From contig CAWIVF010000008.1 in NCBI GenBank assembly GCA_963839535.1, forward strand, positions 248,001 to 312,000: a stretch of 64,000 nt of DNA. Direction: 5' to 3'. Every line of letters starts with the position of its first letter. Position 1 is the stretch's first letter. Below are positions 17,550-25,953 of this stretch, piece by piece. Under the pieces are notes generated by a model that made no database searches, had not been told where the DNA came from, and worked only from the letters and a program-made list of their open reading frames with translations. Position numbers and translations under genes: made by a program. This DNA comes from RHKX01 sp963839535. GTDB taxonomy: Bacteria; Actinomycetota; Thermoleophilia; Solirubrobacterales; 70-9.

Positions 17550-18260
17550 ATGAGCGCGAAGTTGAGAGCAGGAATAGCCACCACCGCGGCATTGCTGGCG
17601 ATGGGAGCGGCAGCCATCGCCGGCGAGACCGACCGGGGCAGGTTCCACCTCGGCGATCGAGCTCCGCGGAGCCCGCCTCGGCCACCGGGCTGAAGTTCCG
17701 CGTTCTCTACAAGAATCCGGATGACCCCGCGGCCAAGCCGCCGCCGGTGGAGGCGGCCACCTTCCGGCTGCCACGGGGCATGCGGATCGACACCGAGGCC
17801 GTGCCGCGGTGCGACGCGACGGACGAGGAGATCAGGGCGCTCGGCCATGACGCCTGCCCCGCCAACACCCAGATCGGCTCGGGCCGGCTCCTCGCCCGCA
17901 CCGGCGTCCCCGGATCGGACGAGGTCCGCACCGACGTCGTCGCCTACAACGGCGACGAGGAGATCATCGAGGTCGTGTTCTTCGAGGGGACGAACGCGGT
18001 CGCCGGCATCGACCGTCTGACGATCGATCGGAACGTCCTCACGGCCCATCCCCCGACGACCCCGGGCGGGCCTCCCGACGGACGCACGGCCGTGCAGCGG
18101 ATCTTCCTCGAGGTCCCGCTCCGCCTCGGCGCCGGCGGCGATCGCCTACGTCACCACCCCGCGCCGCTGCCGCAACGGCAGGTGGAAGGCGTCGGCCGAC
18201 TACGAGTTCGCCGACGGCGGCAAGACGACGGTGCTCAGCCGGACCAGGTGCGAGAACTGA
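17550..18260 (+). CDS. Secreted protein of unknown function (two frameshifts)
   Basis: An exported protein of about 235 residues. ATG 17550 begins a signal peptide (AGIATTAALLAMGAAAIAGE). The mature part includes ATGLKFRVLYKNPDD, GSGRLLARTGVPGSD and, at the end, RRCRNGRWKASADYEFADGG with paired Cys. This Cys-GRW-Cys ending recurs in uncharacterised secreted proteins of Solirubrobacterales; that comparison is from memory. Frames change near 17650 and 18138; the second is repaired by adding CG to GGCGGCGATC. The gene is divergent from the TetR regulator and probably controlled by it. Confidence 0.65.
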
Positions 18261-18351
18261 CGAGGTCGGGAGGCGCCGGATCAAGGAAGAGTGGGCCGAT
18301 GCGGCCAGCGGGCCGTGAGGCCCGCGATGACGCCGAGCCGGCGCCTCCCGG

Positions 18352-18603
18352 CCCGTCAGTCAGCGGCCGCGGCCGCCGCCGCGGCGTTGTGCGAGGTCGG
18401 AGGTCGAGGAGCGCCGCGCGGCGCGCGCGGCGCCCTTCGAGAGCGGGGTCTCGCTCGGGTCTGCACCCGCCTCCGCCGTGTCGGTCGCCTTGGCCAGAGT
18501 CGGCGGCCGCGGCCTCCTTCTCTTCCTTGGAGGCGGTCTTCGAGCGCAGCGTCAGCCGCGCCTCCATCTCCGCGCGCTTGCTCAACTGCCCCTGCGCTCA
18601 TGC
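18352..18603 (-). CDS. Candidate small basic/alanine-rich protein (frameshifted)
   Basis: The 18261-18634 interval has no clear gene. The best candidate is on the minus strand just downstream of trxA. A frame with LSKRAEMEARLTLRSKTASK and a shifted frame with TLAKATDTAEAGADPSETPL then RGGGRGR and a stop would give ~80 residues. The helix-prone, charged composition is suggestive but there is no recognised family. It could equally be non-coding. Confidence 0.25.
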
Positions 18604-18634
18604 CGGTGAGGGTCGCACGCGTCGCGGACAGGCG

Positions 18635-18958
18635 CTAGGCGAGCGCCGGCTCTAGTTCGGCTTCAAGCTTCTTCTTCGGCATCGCGCCGACGATGGTCTT
18701 GGTCGGCTGGCCGCCCTTGAAGACGATCATCGTCGGGATCGACATCACCTGATATTGGCTTGCCGTCTCCTGGTTCTCGTCGATGTTGATGCTGACGATC
18801 TTGACGTCGTCGCGCTCGTTCGACATCTCCTCGAGGATCGGATGGACGACGCGGCACGGGCCGCACCAGGGAGCCCAGAAGTCGACGAGCACCGGCTCGC
18901 CCGACTCGAGCACCTCGGCCTGGAAGTTGTTGTCTGTGACTTGCGGGAGGTTGGCCAT
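18635..18958 (-). CDS. trxA: Thioredoxin
   Basis: A 107-residue thioredoxin, the cytoplasmic disulfide reductant that recycles MsrA, ribonucleotide reductase and others. The active site WCGPC is at residues 31-35, with the preceding VDFWAP and the cis-Pro region SIPTMIVFKGG all in place. ATG 18958 is preceded by AGGAGCTGAG. An AT-richer upstream stretch (about 19030-19070) may hold the promoter, but no clear SigR-type GGAAT/GTT pair was found. The gene follows the mannosyltransferase on the same strand. Confidence 0.97.
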   Translation of the reverse strand: MANLPQVTDNNFQAEVLESGEPVLVDFWAPWCGPCRVVHPILEEMSNERDDVKIVSINIDENQETASQYQVMSIPTMIVFKGGQPTKTIVGAMPKKKLEAELEPALA

Positions 18959-19076
18959 CTCAGCTCCTGGTGGATCGGGAAGCGGGCTGTCTGTATATCG
19001 GTCGTCGCACTCGGACCGCCCGTTGGGTGCGTTCTCACACCTTACTACACAAAATGAAGTATTGGAGACGCAGGGG

Positions 19077-19814
19077 TCAGGTTCGAGCCCTCCAACGGCG
19101 GCCGCGGAGGCGCATCAGCGGAACCCTGACCGCCGCCTCGAGCACGATCGACCGGCTCATCTTGGAGTCGCCCACCCGGCGGTCGTTGAAGACGATCGGC
19201 ACCTCGACGACCCGGTAGCCGGCGAGGACCGCGCGGTAGGTGGTCTCGACCTGGAAGGCGTAGCCGAGGGCGCCGACGCTGCCCGGGCGGATCGCCTCGA
19301 GAACGTCGCGGCGGTAGCACTTGAAGCCGCCGGTCAGGTCACGCACGTCCACCCCGAGCCAGAGCCGCGCATAGGTGCTGCCGCCGCGGGAGATCGCCCG
19401 GCGCACCCGTCCCCACTCCCCCACGCCGCCGCCGGGGACGTAGCGCGAGCCGAGCGCGAGGTCGGCGTCGTCCATCGCGGCGAGGAGCCTCGGGACGTCG
19501 GCCGGGTCGTGGGAGAAGTCCGTGTCCATCTGCAGGATCAGCTCGGCCCCCTCGGCCAGGACCCGCGCGAAGCCGGCCACGTAGGCGGGCCCGAGGCCCT
19601 CCTTGCGCGGCCGGTGCAGGACCTCGACCCGCTCGTCGGCCGCGGCGATCCGGTCGGCGATCTCGCCGGTGCCGTCGGGCGAGGAGTCGTCGACGACGAG
19701 GACGCCGTCCACCTCGGGAGCGGCCGCGAAAAGCGCGTCGAGGAGGGGCTCGAGGTTGTCCGCCTCGTTGTAGGTCGGCAGGACGACCCGGATGCGTTGC
19801 CCGGCGGTGCTCAT
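19077..19814 (-). CDS. Polyprenol monophosphomannose synthase-like GT2 glycosyltransferase
   Basis: A 245-residue GT-A family 2 glycosyltransferase that transfers mannose (or another sugar) from a nucleotide sugar to polyprenyl phosphate. VVLPTYNEADNLEPLL starts the fold, VVDDSSPDGTGEIAD is the first Asp motif, QMDTDFSHDP is the DXD-type metal site, and GSRYVPGGGV follows. The compact length without membrane helices matches Ppm1 catalytic domains and DPM1. GDSKMS near the end is also typical. It probably feeds lipoglycan or protein mannosylation. Confidence 0.9.
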   Translation of the reverse strand: MSTAGQRIRVVLPTYNEADNLEPLLDALFAAAPEVDGVLVVDDSSPDGTGEIADRIAAADERVEVLHRPRKEGLGPAYVAGFARVLAEGAELILQMDTDFSHDPADVPRLLAAMDDADLALGSRYVPGGGVGEWGRVRRAISRGGSTYARLWLGVDVRDLTGGFKCYRRDVLEAIRPGSVGALGYAFQVETTYRAVLAGYRVVEVPIVFNDRRVGDSKMSRSIVLEAAVRVPLMRLRGRRWRART

Positions 19815-19859
19815 GGGAGCGCGCCGACTCTAGTTGACGGCCGATTAACGTTGGCGGGG

Positions 19860-21594
19860 ATGCGCAACGCCGAGATCGCCGCCGCACTTCACCGAGCTCG
19901 GAACCCTCTACGAGCTGGACGGGGCCAATCGCTTCCGCGTGCTCGCCTACAAGGAGGCGGCGCGCGTGATCCGCGACAGCCCGGCGTCGGTCGCCGAGCT
20001 GGCCCGCCAGGGCAAGGCCACGCAGATGCAGGGGATCGGCAACACGATCCAGGACAAGATCGTGGCGCTGCTCGACGAGGGGGAGATCCCCTCGGCGCGG
20101 AAGCTGAAGGCGAAGTTCCCCGCCTCGCTGGTGCAGATCACCAGGATCCCGGGGGTGGGCGCGAAGACCGCTCGGATGATCTACGACGAGCTCGGCATCG
20201 CGACGCTCGAAGAGCTCCGAGCGGCAGCGGAGGACGAGCGCCTGCGCGACGTGCGCGGCCTCGGCGCCAAGTTCGAGGAGAACGTGCTCGCGGCGATCGG
20301 CAAGCTCACCGAGGACGGGGACGAGGACCGCCGCCTGCTCAGCGAGGTGCGCGAGATCGGCGGCGACCTCGTCGCCGCGCTCGAGGCCCACCCCGCCTCG
20401 GAGACGGTCATCCTCGCCGGATCCGCGCGGCGCTGGGCCGAGACCTGCAAGGACATCGACATCATCGCGACCGCCACCGATCCGCTCGCCCTGTCGACCT
20501 CGCTCGTCGACCACCCGCTGATCGCGGACACCGGCAAGCCCGGAGCCAACGGTCTGCGAGGCCGAACCCACAACGGGATCGCGCTCGACCTTCGGATCGT
20601 CCCGCCGGACGAGCTCGGCAACCTGCTCCAGCACTTCACCGGCTCGAAGGAGCACAACGTGAAGCTGCGGGAGCGGGCGGTGAAGATGGGGCTGTCGGTC
20701 TCCGAGCACGGCATCGCCGACACCGAGACCGGCGACGTCACGCGCTGCGAGACCGAGACCGAGGTCTACGCGCGCCTCGGCCTCCCCTACATCGAGCCGG
20801 AGCTGCGGCAGGGCGCGAACGAGCTCGCGCTGGCGGAGCGCGGCGAGCTGCCGGAGATCGTCACCCTCGACGACATCCGCGGGGACCTCCACTGCCACAC
20901 GACGCTCTCCGACGGGAAGAACACGCTCGCGGAGATGGCTGAAGCGGCGCGCGATCGCGGCTACGCCTATCTCGCGGTGACCGACCACTCCGCCACGCAC
21001 GGCTTCGGCAACGACGTGCAGCCGGACGCCCTGCTGCGGAGGATCGAGGAGGTGCGCGAGCTCGACGCGAGCATGAAGGGCTTCCGCCTGCTCTCCGGCT
21101 CCGAGATCAACATCCTCCCCGACGGATCGCTCGACTACGCCGACGAGATCGTCGAGCAGCTCGACTGGGTCGTGGCGAGCGTGCACACCTCATTCCGGAT
21201 CAGCGGCGAGAAGATGACGAAGCGGATGGTCGCCGCGGTCTCCAACCCGCTGGTCGACTGCCTCGGCCACCCGACCGGGCGGCTCCTGCTCAGGCGAGAG
21301 CCCTACGACCTCGACGTCGAGGCGGTGATCGAGGCCGCGGCCGAGCACGGGACGATGATCGAGATCAACGGCAACCCGAACCGCCGTGACCTCAACGAGG
21401 GCCACGCCCGGATGGCGGCCGCCGCCGGCGTCCCGATCGTCGTCAACACCGACGCCCACCGCGTGCGGACGCTGAACAACATGGCCTACGGCGTAGCCAC
21501 CGCTCGGCGGGCCGGGCTGACGGCGAAGCAGGTCGCGAACGCGAAGCCGTGGCGCTCGTTCAACGCGCTGCGAAAGCCGGGCCGGAAGCTCTGA
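19860..21594 (+). CDS. polX: DNA polymerase X with PHP domain (5' frameshift)
   Basis: A family X DNA polymerase fused to a PHP phosphoesterase, used in base-excision and gap-filling repair. From the N-terminus: ELDGANRFRVLAYKEAAR (8-kDa domain), helix-hairpin-helix IPGVGAKTARMIYDELG, the nucleotidyl-transfer site GSARRWAETCKDIDIIAT, then the PHP metal motifs DLHCHTTLSDG and VTDHS and a C-terminal NTDAHR. ATG 19860 follows TTAACGTTGGCGG. The frame changes at 19884-19887; adding CG to GCCGCACTTC joins MRNAEIAA to FTELGTLYELDG. The catalytic part is intact. Confidence 0.92.
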
Positions 21595-21601
21595 GTCAGC
21601 G

Positions 21602-22111
21602 TCAGGCGGGTCGACCGGCTCGGAGGCCCGGCGTGCGGACCAGCTTCACCGGCTCGAGGGCCGAGCCCTTCTCGACGTAGAAGACCACGCCGTCGCGCTC
21701 CTCGACCGCGGTGACGGCGGCCTCGCGGCTGCGCCACGCCGCCGCGACGGCCAGCGCGAAGCCGGTGGCGATGGCGGGCACCTGCGGCAGGATCGGACCG
21801 AGACCGCCCGCCACGAGCGCGAAGACGCCGATCGGCCAGAGGCGCGCGAGGGCGATCCGGGCCGGGCTCTCGGACGGCAGCGAGGTCGTGGTCCGCGCGG
21901 CCGAGAGCGGCCCGGCCAGCACCTCCCGGGTCCGCGACGGCCGCCCGAGCCAGACGCCGATGCCGAAGGCGACGATCCACCAGCCGAGCATCGCCGCCGC
22001 GAGGGCGTCTTCGCCGGTGCCGTTGACGGTCACCGCCGAGATCGCCGCCAGGGCCGTCGCCTCGACGGCGATCAGGAGCACGGCACCGCGAAGGAGGTCC
22101 TTGAACTGCAT
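21602..22111 (-). CDS. Small membrane protein downstream of otsB
   Basis: A 169-residue protein with about four hydrophobic segments (LLRGAVLLIAVEATALAAI, AAMLGWWIVAFGIGVWLG, LWPIGVFALVAGGLGPI, IATGFALAVAAAW) and a short cytoplasmic-looking tail. I do not recognise a family. Its ATG overlaps the otsB stop (ATGA), so the two are translationally coupled, which hints at a link with trehalose or envelope stress, but nothing in the sequence shows an activity. Confidence 0.7.
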   Translation of the reverse strand: MQFKDLLRGAVLLIAVEATALAAISAVTVNGTGEDALAAAMLGWWIVAFGIGVWLGRPSRTREVLAGPLSAARTTTSLPSESPARIALARLWPIGVFALVAGGLGPILPQVPAIATGFALAVAAAWRSREAAVTAVEERDGVVFYVEKGSALEPVKLVRTPGLRAGRPA

Positions 22112-22926
22112 CAGCCCACCAGCGCCTCGAGCAGATCGGGGAGCGCCTCCGGGCCGGGGAGCAGCAGGTCGGCCCCGGACCCGATCTCATCCGGGCCCTC
22201 GGCCGAGGCGACGCCGACGCAGACCGCCCGCTCGAGGCGGCGATCGCCGAGGAGGCGACCGAGCGCGGCGAAGGCGTCGAGGTCGGTGCGGTCGTCACCG
22301 GCGTAGAGCGCGGCTCGAGCGGACCATCCCGCCAGCAGCCCCTCGACGGCCGTCCCCTTGTCGATCTCCACCGGGGGCCGCAGCTCGATCACCTTGCGGC
22401 CGCGGTGGACGACGAGCCCGGCATCGAGAGCATCGGCGGCGATCTCCTCGGCCCGCGCCTCCGCCGCCGTCTCGTCGGCGGCTCCGCGCCAATGCAGCGC
22501 GACGATCGGGCCCTTGTCCTCGGTCCTCACGCCCGCCGCCTCGAGCTCGGCGAGATCCAACCCATCGGCGAACCGGGAGGCCACATCGGCGACCCCCTCC
22601 AGAGCCGGCGCCGGCTCGGCATGGTCCGCCCCGGGGGCGAGCAACTCGAAGCCGTGGATCCCCGCGTAGGCGACGTCGCCGATGCCGACGATCTCCCTCG
22701 CGACCTCGGCACGCCGTCCGGTCACGATCGCGACGAGCTCGTAGGTCGCGACGACATCGGTCAGCGCCTCGCGCGTCCGTTCCGGGATCGCGGTGTCGGC
22801 GGGACGGTCGACGATCGGGGCGAGGGTCCCGTCGAGGTCGAGGAGCACCGCGGCGCGCGACGGATCCACCCGCAGCGGCGCGACCGCGGCCTGGATCTCC
22901 TCGACGCTGACTGCCCTGCTGCGCAC
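22111..22926 (-). CDS. otsB: Trehalose-phosphate phosphatase
   Basis: A 271-residue HAD-superfamily phosphatase releasing trehalose from trehalose-6-phosphate. The nucleophile motif is AVLLDLDGTLAPIVDRP (first Asp nucleophile), followed by AIVTGRRAEVAREIVG (motif II) and LYAGDDRTDLDAF (motif IV). GHFEL-like HGFELLAPG is also typical. GTG 22926 is chosen because homology starts shortly after; it lies 18 bases from the divergent TSUP start. No OtsA synthase is in the window. Confidence 0.92.
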   Translation of the reverse strand: MRSRAVSVEEIQAAVAPLRVDPSRAAVLLDLDGTLAPIVDRPADTAIPERTREALTDVVATYELVAIVTGRRAEVAREIVGIGDVAYAGIHGFELLAPGADHAEPAPALEGVADVASRFADGLDLAELEAAGVRTEDKGPIVALHWRGAADETAAEARAEEIAADALDAGLVVHRGRKVIELRPPVEIDKGTAVEGLLAGWSARAALYAGDDRTDLDAFAALGRLLGDRRLERAVCVGVASAEGPDEIGSGADLLLPGPEALPDLLEALVG

Positions 22927-22932
22927 CTGATC

Positions 22933-22938
22933 TAGTAT
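22933..22938 (+). promoter_or_regulatory. Leaderless -10 box in an 18-bp divergent gap (TAGTAT)
   Basis: TAGTAT ends six bases before GTG 22945. The whole gap to the otsB start at 22926 is 18 bases, so both promoters must overlap or extend into the genes. Confidence 0.5.
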
Positions 22939-22944
22939 CGCGCC

Positions 22945-23307
22945 GTGCCCGAGAACCGCACGATCAGGCTTGCGGTGATCGGGATTCTCGCGGGCGCCTT
23001 CAGCGGCCTGTTCGGCGTCGGCGGCGGGCTCGTGATGGTTCCCCTGCTGCTGCTCTGGCTCGGGTTCGGCGAACGCGTGGCCACCGCCACCTCGCTCTGC
23101 GCGATCGTCCCGATCGCCGCCCTCGCCGCCGGCGGGCAGGCCCTCTACGGCAACGTCGACGTCGGCAACGCCGCCCTGCTCGCCGTTCCGGCGGTCGCCG
23201 GAGTCGGCCTCGGCGTCGCCCTCCAGCAGCGCATCTCCGAGCGCGCCGTCTCCCTCGCCTTCGCCCTCCTGCTCGGGATCATCGCCGTCGAGCTGATCGT
23301 CCCCTGA
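22945..23307 (+). CDS. TSUP (TauE/SafE-like) transporter half
   Basis: A 120-residue membrane protein equal to one half of a TSUP anion exporter: ILAGAFSGLFGVGGGLVMVPLLLLW carries the GVGGG family motif, followed by TATSLCAIVPIAALA. Full-length TSUP proteins have two such halves in one chain (about 240-260 residues); here the second half is the next gene. GTG 22945 has a TAGTAT box six bases upstream. The two halves probably associate. The substrate is unknown (sulfite, sulfonate or other organic anions in the family). Confidence 0.85.
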   Translation: MPENRTIRLAVIGILAGAFSGLFGVGGGLVMVPLLLLWLGFGERVATATSLCAIVPIAALAAGGQALYGNVDVGNAALLAVPAVAGVGLGVALQQRISERAVSLAFALLLGIIAVELIVP

Positions 23308-23309
23308 GC

Positions 23310-24110
23310 GTGGACGTCGCGCTCGCGATCGCGTTCGGGCTCGCCGGCGGGGCGGTCGGCGGGCTGCTCGGAGTCGGCGGCGGCGTGCTGTTCGTCCCGG
23401 CCCTGGCGATCTTCCTCGACGCGACCCAGGTCGAGGCGGAGGCGACCTCCCTGCTCGTGATCGTCCCGGTCGCGATCGTCGGCACCTGGCGCCAGCATCG
23501 CCACGGCAACGTGCGCCTGCGCGACGGGCTGACGATGGGCCTGCTCTCGGTGCCGGGCGTCGCCGCCGGGGTCGTGATCGCGAACGTCCTCCCGCAGCGC
23601 GCGCTCGAGCTCGGCTTCGCCGCCTTCGCCCTGCTCGTCGCCGCGCGGCTGCTCTGGCGAGCCAAGGCCCCCGGCGCCCGCGGAGGCGGCCCGGTGAGCG
23701 ACGGCCTCGACCTCGGCGGCGGGACGACGATCCCATTCGAGGAGATCGAGGTGCGGGCCAGCCGTTCCGGCGGCCCGGGTGGCCAGCACGCGAACAAGAC
23801 CGCCTCGCGGATCGAGGCCGTCTTCGACGTCCGGGCCTCGGCCAGCCTCAGCTCCGCGCAGAAGGAGCGCATCGCCGCCCGCCTCGGCCCGCGGGTGACC
23901 GCCGTCTCGCAGGACTCCCGCGGTCAGGCGCGCAACCGCGCCATCGCGCTCGAGCGGCTCCGCGATCGGCTCGCCGGCGCTCTCGCTCCTCGCAAGCGGC
24001 GCCGGCCGACGAAGCCCGGCCGCGGCGCCCGCGAGCGCCGGCTGGAGTCGAAGCGCCGCCAGTCGCAGCGCAAGCAGGCCCGGCAGACGGCCCGACTACT
24101 GAGCCCGTGA
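23310..24110 (+). CDS. TSUP half fused to ArfB-type peptidyl-tRNA hydrolase
   Basis: The first ~120 residues form a second TSUP half (GLAGGAVGGLLGVGGGVLFVP, then TSLLVIVPVAIVG). The remainder, from about residue 130, is ArfB: SRSGGPGGQHANKTASRIE contains the GGQ motif that rescues stalled ribosomes, and the tail is basic (RKRRRPTKPGRGARERRLE). No stop separates them. GTG 23695 (VSDGLDLGG) could be an independent arfB start, and an indel may have removed the TSUP stop. Either two genes or a fusion; the separate-gene reading is more in line with known families. Confidence 0.75.
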   Translation: MDVALAIAFGLAGGAVGGLLGVGGGVLFVPALAIFLDATQVEAEATSLLVIVPVAIVGTWRQHRHGNVRLRDGLTMGLLSVPGVAAGVVIANVLPQRALELGFAAFALLVAARLLWRAKAPGARGGGPVSDGLDLGGGTTIPFEEIEVRASRSGGPGGQHANKTASRIEAVFDVRASASLSSAQKERIAARLGPRVTAVSQDSRGQARNRAIALERLRDRLAGALAPRKRRRPTKPGRGARERRLESKRRQSQRKQARQTARLLSP

Positions 24111-25038
24111 AGCCGTGCTCCAACGCGCCCTTGACCGAGGCGTCGAGCGCGTTGATCCGGAAGAGCGCCAGGGCCTCGGGTGAGGCGAAGCCGCTGCCGG
24201 TCCCGCGGGCGCGCCCGGCGGCCTCCGGGCCGTGGTGGCTGAGCACGCAGTGCAGGAGCGCCAGACGCCGGGCCGGCTCCAGGCCGCCCGCGGCGGCGCC
24301 GATGATCTCCGCCCCGAGCGCGAGGTGGCCGAGCATCGCCCCCTCGTCGCTGATCCCGAACTCGGCGCCGTAGGTGAACTCGCGGGTCTTGCCGATGTCG
24401 TGCAGGAGGGTCGCCGCCATCAGCAGGTCGGAGTCGAGCTTCGGATGCAGCTGGCAGACCTCGCCGACCAGGGTGCCGACGGCAACCGTGTGCTCGAGCA
24501 GCCCGCCGAGGTAGGCGTGGTGGCCCGCGCGGGTGCAGGGCGCCCGGCGCAGTCCGGTCGCGACCGGCTCGGTCGAGACGACCCGCTCGACGACGGCACG
24601 CAGCGCCGGGTCGTAGACCTCCCCGGTCAGGTGCTCGAAGAAGCCCATCAGCTCCTCGATCGACCGGTACGCCGAGGGCAGGAACTCGGCCGGGTCGTAG
24701 GAGCCCGGCTCGATCCGCCGCAGCGCGGTGACCTCGGCCGAGAGCTGGCCGCGGAAGCGCTCGACCTTGCCGCGCGCCTCGATCGCGTCGCCGCGCTCGA
24801 AGCGGGCGCCGAGCTGGTCGGCCTCGCGGAAGATCCGCGCCGGGATCGAGCCGGTCCGGTCGCGCAGCTCGAGGCTCAGATACGGGGTGCCGGCCTTCGA
24901 CTGCTGGCGGTCCTTGCGGACCACGGCGAAGCGGCCGCGCAGGGGGCGGCCGGGCTGCAGGCCGGAGACCCCCTCGGGTGCCGGGGCCGGCTCGGATCGG
25001 GAGGTCGCTGCTTCCACCTCCCGATCATCCATAGCCAT
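23848..25038 (-). CDS. OB-fold/HD-domain 3'-5' exoribonuclease, YhaM-like
   Basis: A cytoplasmic nuclease of the YhaM/CbpA type. An N-terminal OB fold (GRPLRGRFAVVRKDRQ and RDRTGSIPARIFREAD) precedes an HD phosphohydrolase domain with HHAYLGGLLEHTVAV and LLHDIGKTREF, which supply the His-Asp metal ligands. After LDASVKGALEHGF, where homologues usually end, the open frame continues antisense to arfB, so the true stop is probably near 24096 after a small indel. The start is ATG 25038, or ATG 25032 in the same frame. It is divergent from the PAC2 gene. Confidence 0.8.
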   Translation of the reverse strand: MAMDDREVEAATSRSEPAPAPEGVSGLQPGRPLRGRFAVVRKDRQQSKAGTPYLSLELRDRTGSIPARIFREADQLGARFERGDAIEARGKVERFRGQLSAEVTALRRIEPGSYDPAEFLPSAYRSIEELMGFFEHLTGEVYDPALRAVVERVVSTEPVATGLRRAPCTRAGHHAYLGGLLEHTVAVGTLVGEVCQLHPKLDSDLLMAATLLHDIGKTREFTYGAEFGISDEGAMLGHLALGAEIIGAAAGGLEPARRLALLHCVLSHHGPEAAGRARGTGSGFASPEALALFRINALDASVKGALEHGFTGSVVGPSAGPACAATGGASTPAGARGRRGRASSAGAACEERERRRADRGAARARWRGCAPDRGSPARRRSPAGRGGRRCAPSARS

Positions 25039-25068
25039 CCGGACGGCCCAAAGCCACCGGGGCGCCGG

Positions 25069-25074
25069 TACTGT
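25069..25074 (+). promoter_or_regulatory. Leaderless -10 box (TACTGT)
   Basis: TACTGT ends seven bases before ATG 25082 of the PAC2 gene. Confidence 0.5.
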
Positions 25075-25081
25075 GGGATCG

Positions 25082-25948
25082 ATGGATCCGATCGTCTGGG
25101 AGCGCGAGCCGCCGGTGCTGAGGGCACCGGTGCTGGTCGCCTCCTTCTCCGGTTGGAACGACGCGGCGAACGCGGCGAGCACCGCCCTCGGAGCGATCGC
25201 CGGCTCGCTCGAGACCGAGCTGATCGCCCGGATCGACCCGGAGGAATTCTTCGACTTCCAGGCCAACCGGCCGACGATCGAGATCGTCGAGGGCCAGATG
25301 CAGGGGGTCGACTGGCCCGACAACCTGATCGTCGCCGCGAAGGCGCCGAGCGCCGAGCGGGACCTCCTGCTGATCAGCGGCACCGAGCCGAGCACGCGCT
25401 GGCGCGGCTTCTGCGGGTCCGTCCTCGACATCGCCGAGCGCTGCGGGGTCGAGTCGGTCGTCACCTTCGGCTCGCTGATCGCCGACGTCGCCCACACCCG
25501 CCCCGTGCCGATCACCGGCCTTGCAACCGACGAGGAGATGATCGGCCAGCTCGGCTTCGAGGACGTCGCCTACGAGGGCCCGACCGGCGTGCTCGGGATC
25601 TTCCACGGCATCTGCAAGGAGCGCGGGCTCAGCGCCGCGAGCCTCTGGGCCGCCGTCCCCCACTACGCGGCCGCCGTCCCCAACCCGAAGGCCGGCCTGG
25701 CGCTGCTGCGCCGGCTCGAGGGGATGATCGGGATCGCGATCGAGGCGGTCGAGCTCGAGGAGGCCGCCGCCGCCTTCGAGAAGCAGGTGACTCAGGCCGT
25801 CGCCGCCAACCCCGAGATCAAGGAGATGGTCGAGCGGCTCGAGGAGCAGCAGGACGAGGTCTCCGGGTTCTCCCAGGAGGACGTCCCCTCCGGCGACGCG
25901 ATCGCGCGCGACTTCCAACGCTTCCTGAAACAGCAGAACGACGGCTAG
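25082..25948 (+). CDS. PAC2-family protein
   Basis: A 288-residue protein of the PAC2 family, related to archaeal/eukaryotic proteasome assembly chaperones and found in actinobacteria. PVLVASFSGWNDAANAAS near the N-terminus and FGSLIADVAHTRPVPITG in the middle are characteristic, as is the coiled C-terminal part (MVERLEEQQDEVSGFSQED). Its bacterial role is not established. No proteasome gene is in the window. It ends six bases before the convergent helicase-nuclease gene. Confidence 0.88.
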   Translation: MDPIVWEREPPVLRAPVLVASFSGWNDAANAASTALGAIAGSLETELIARIDPEEFFDFQANRPTIEIVEGQMQGVDWPDNLIVAAKAPSAERDLLLISGTEPSTRWRGFCGSVLDIAERCGVESVVTFGSLIADVAHTRPVPITGLATDEEMIGQLGFEDVAYEGPTGVLGIFHGICKERGLSAASLWAAVPHYAAAVPNPKAGLALLRRLEGMIGIAIEAVELEEAAAAFEKQVTQAVAANPEIKEMVERLEEQQDEVSGFSQEDVPSGDAIARDFQRFLKQQNDG

Positions 25949-25953
25949 ACCGC

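Noticed and set aside
19060..19100. GGTTCGAGCCC resembling a tRNA or tmRNA T-arm
   Set aside because: No matching acceptor stem, anticodon arm or CCA; part of it is the 3' end of the mannosyltransferase gene.
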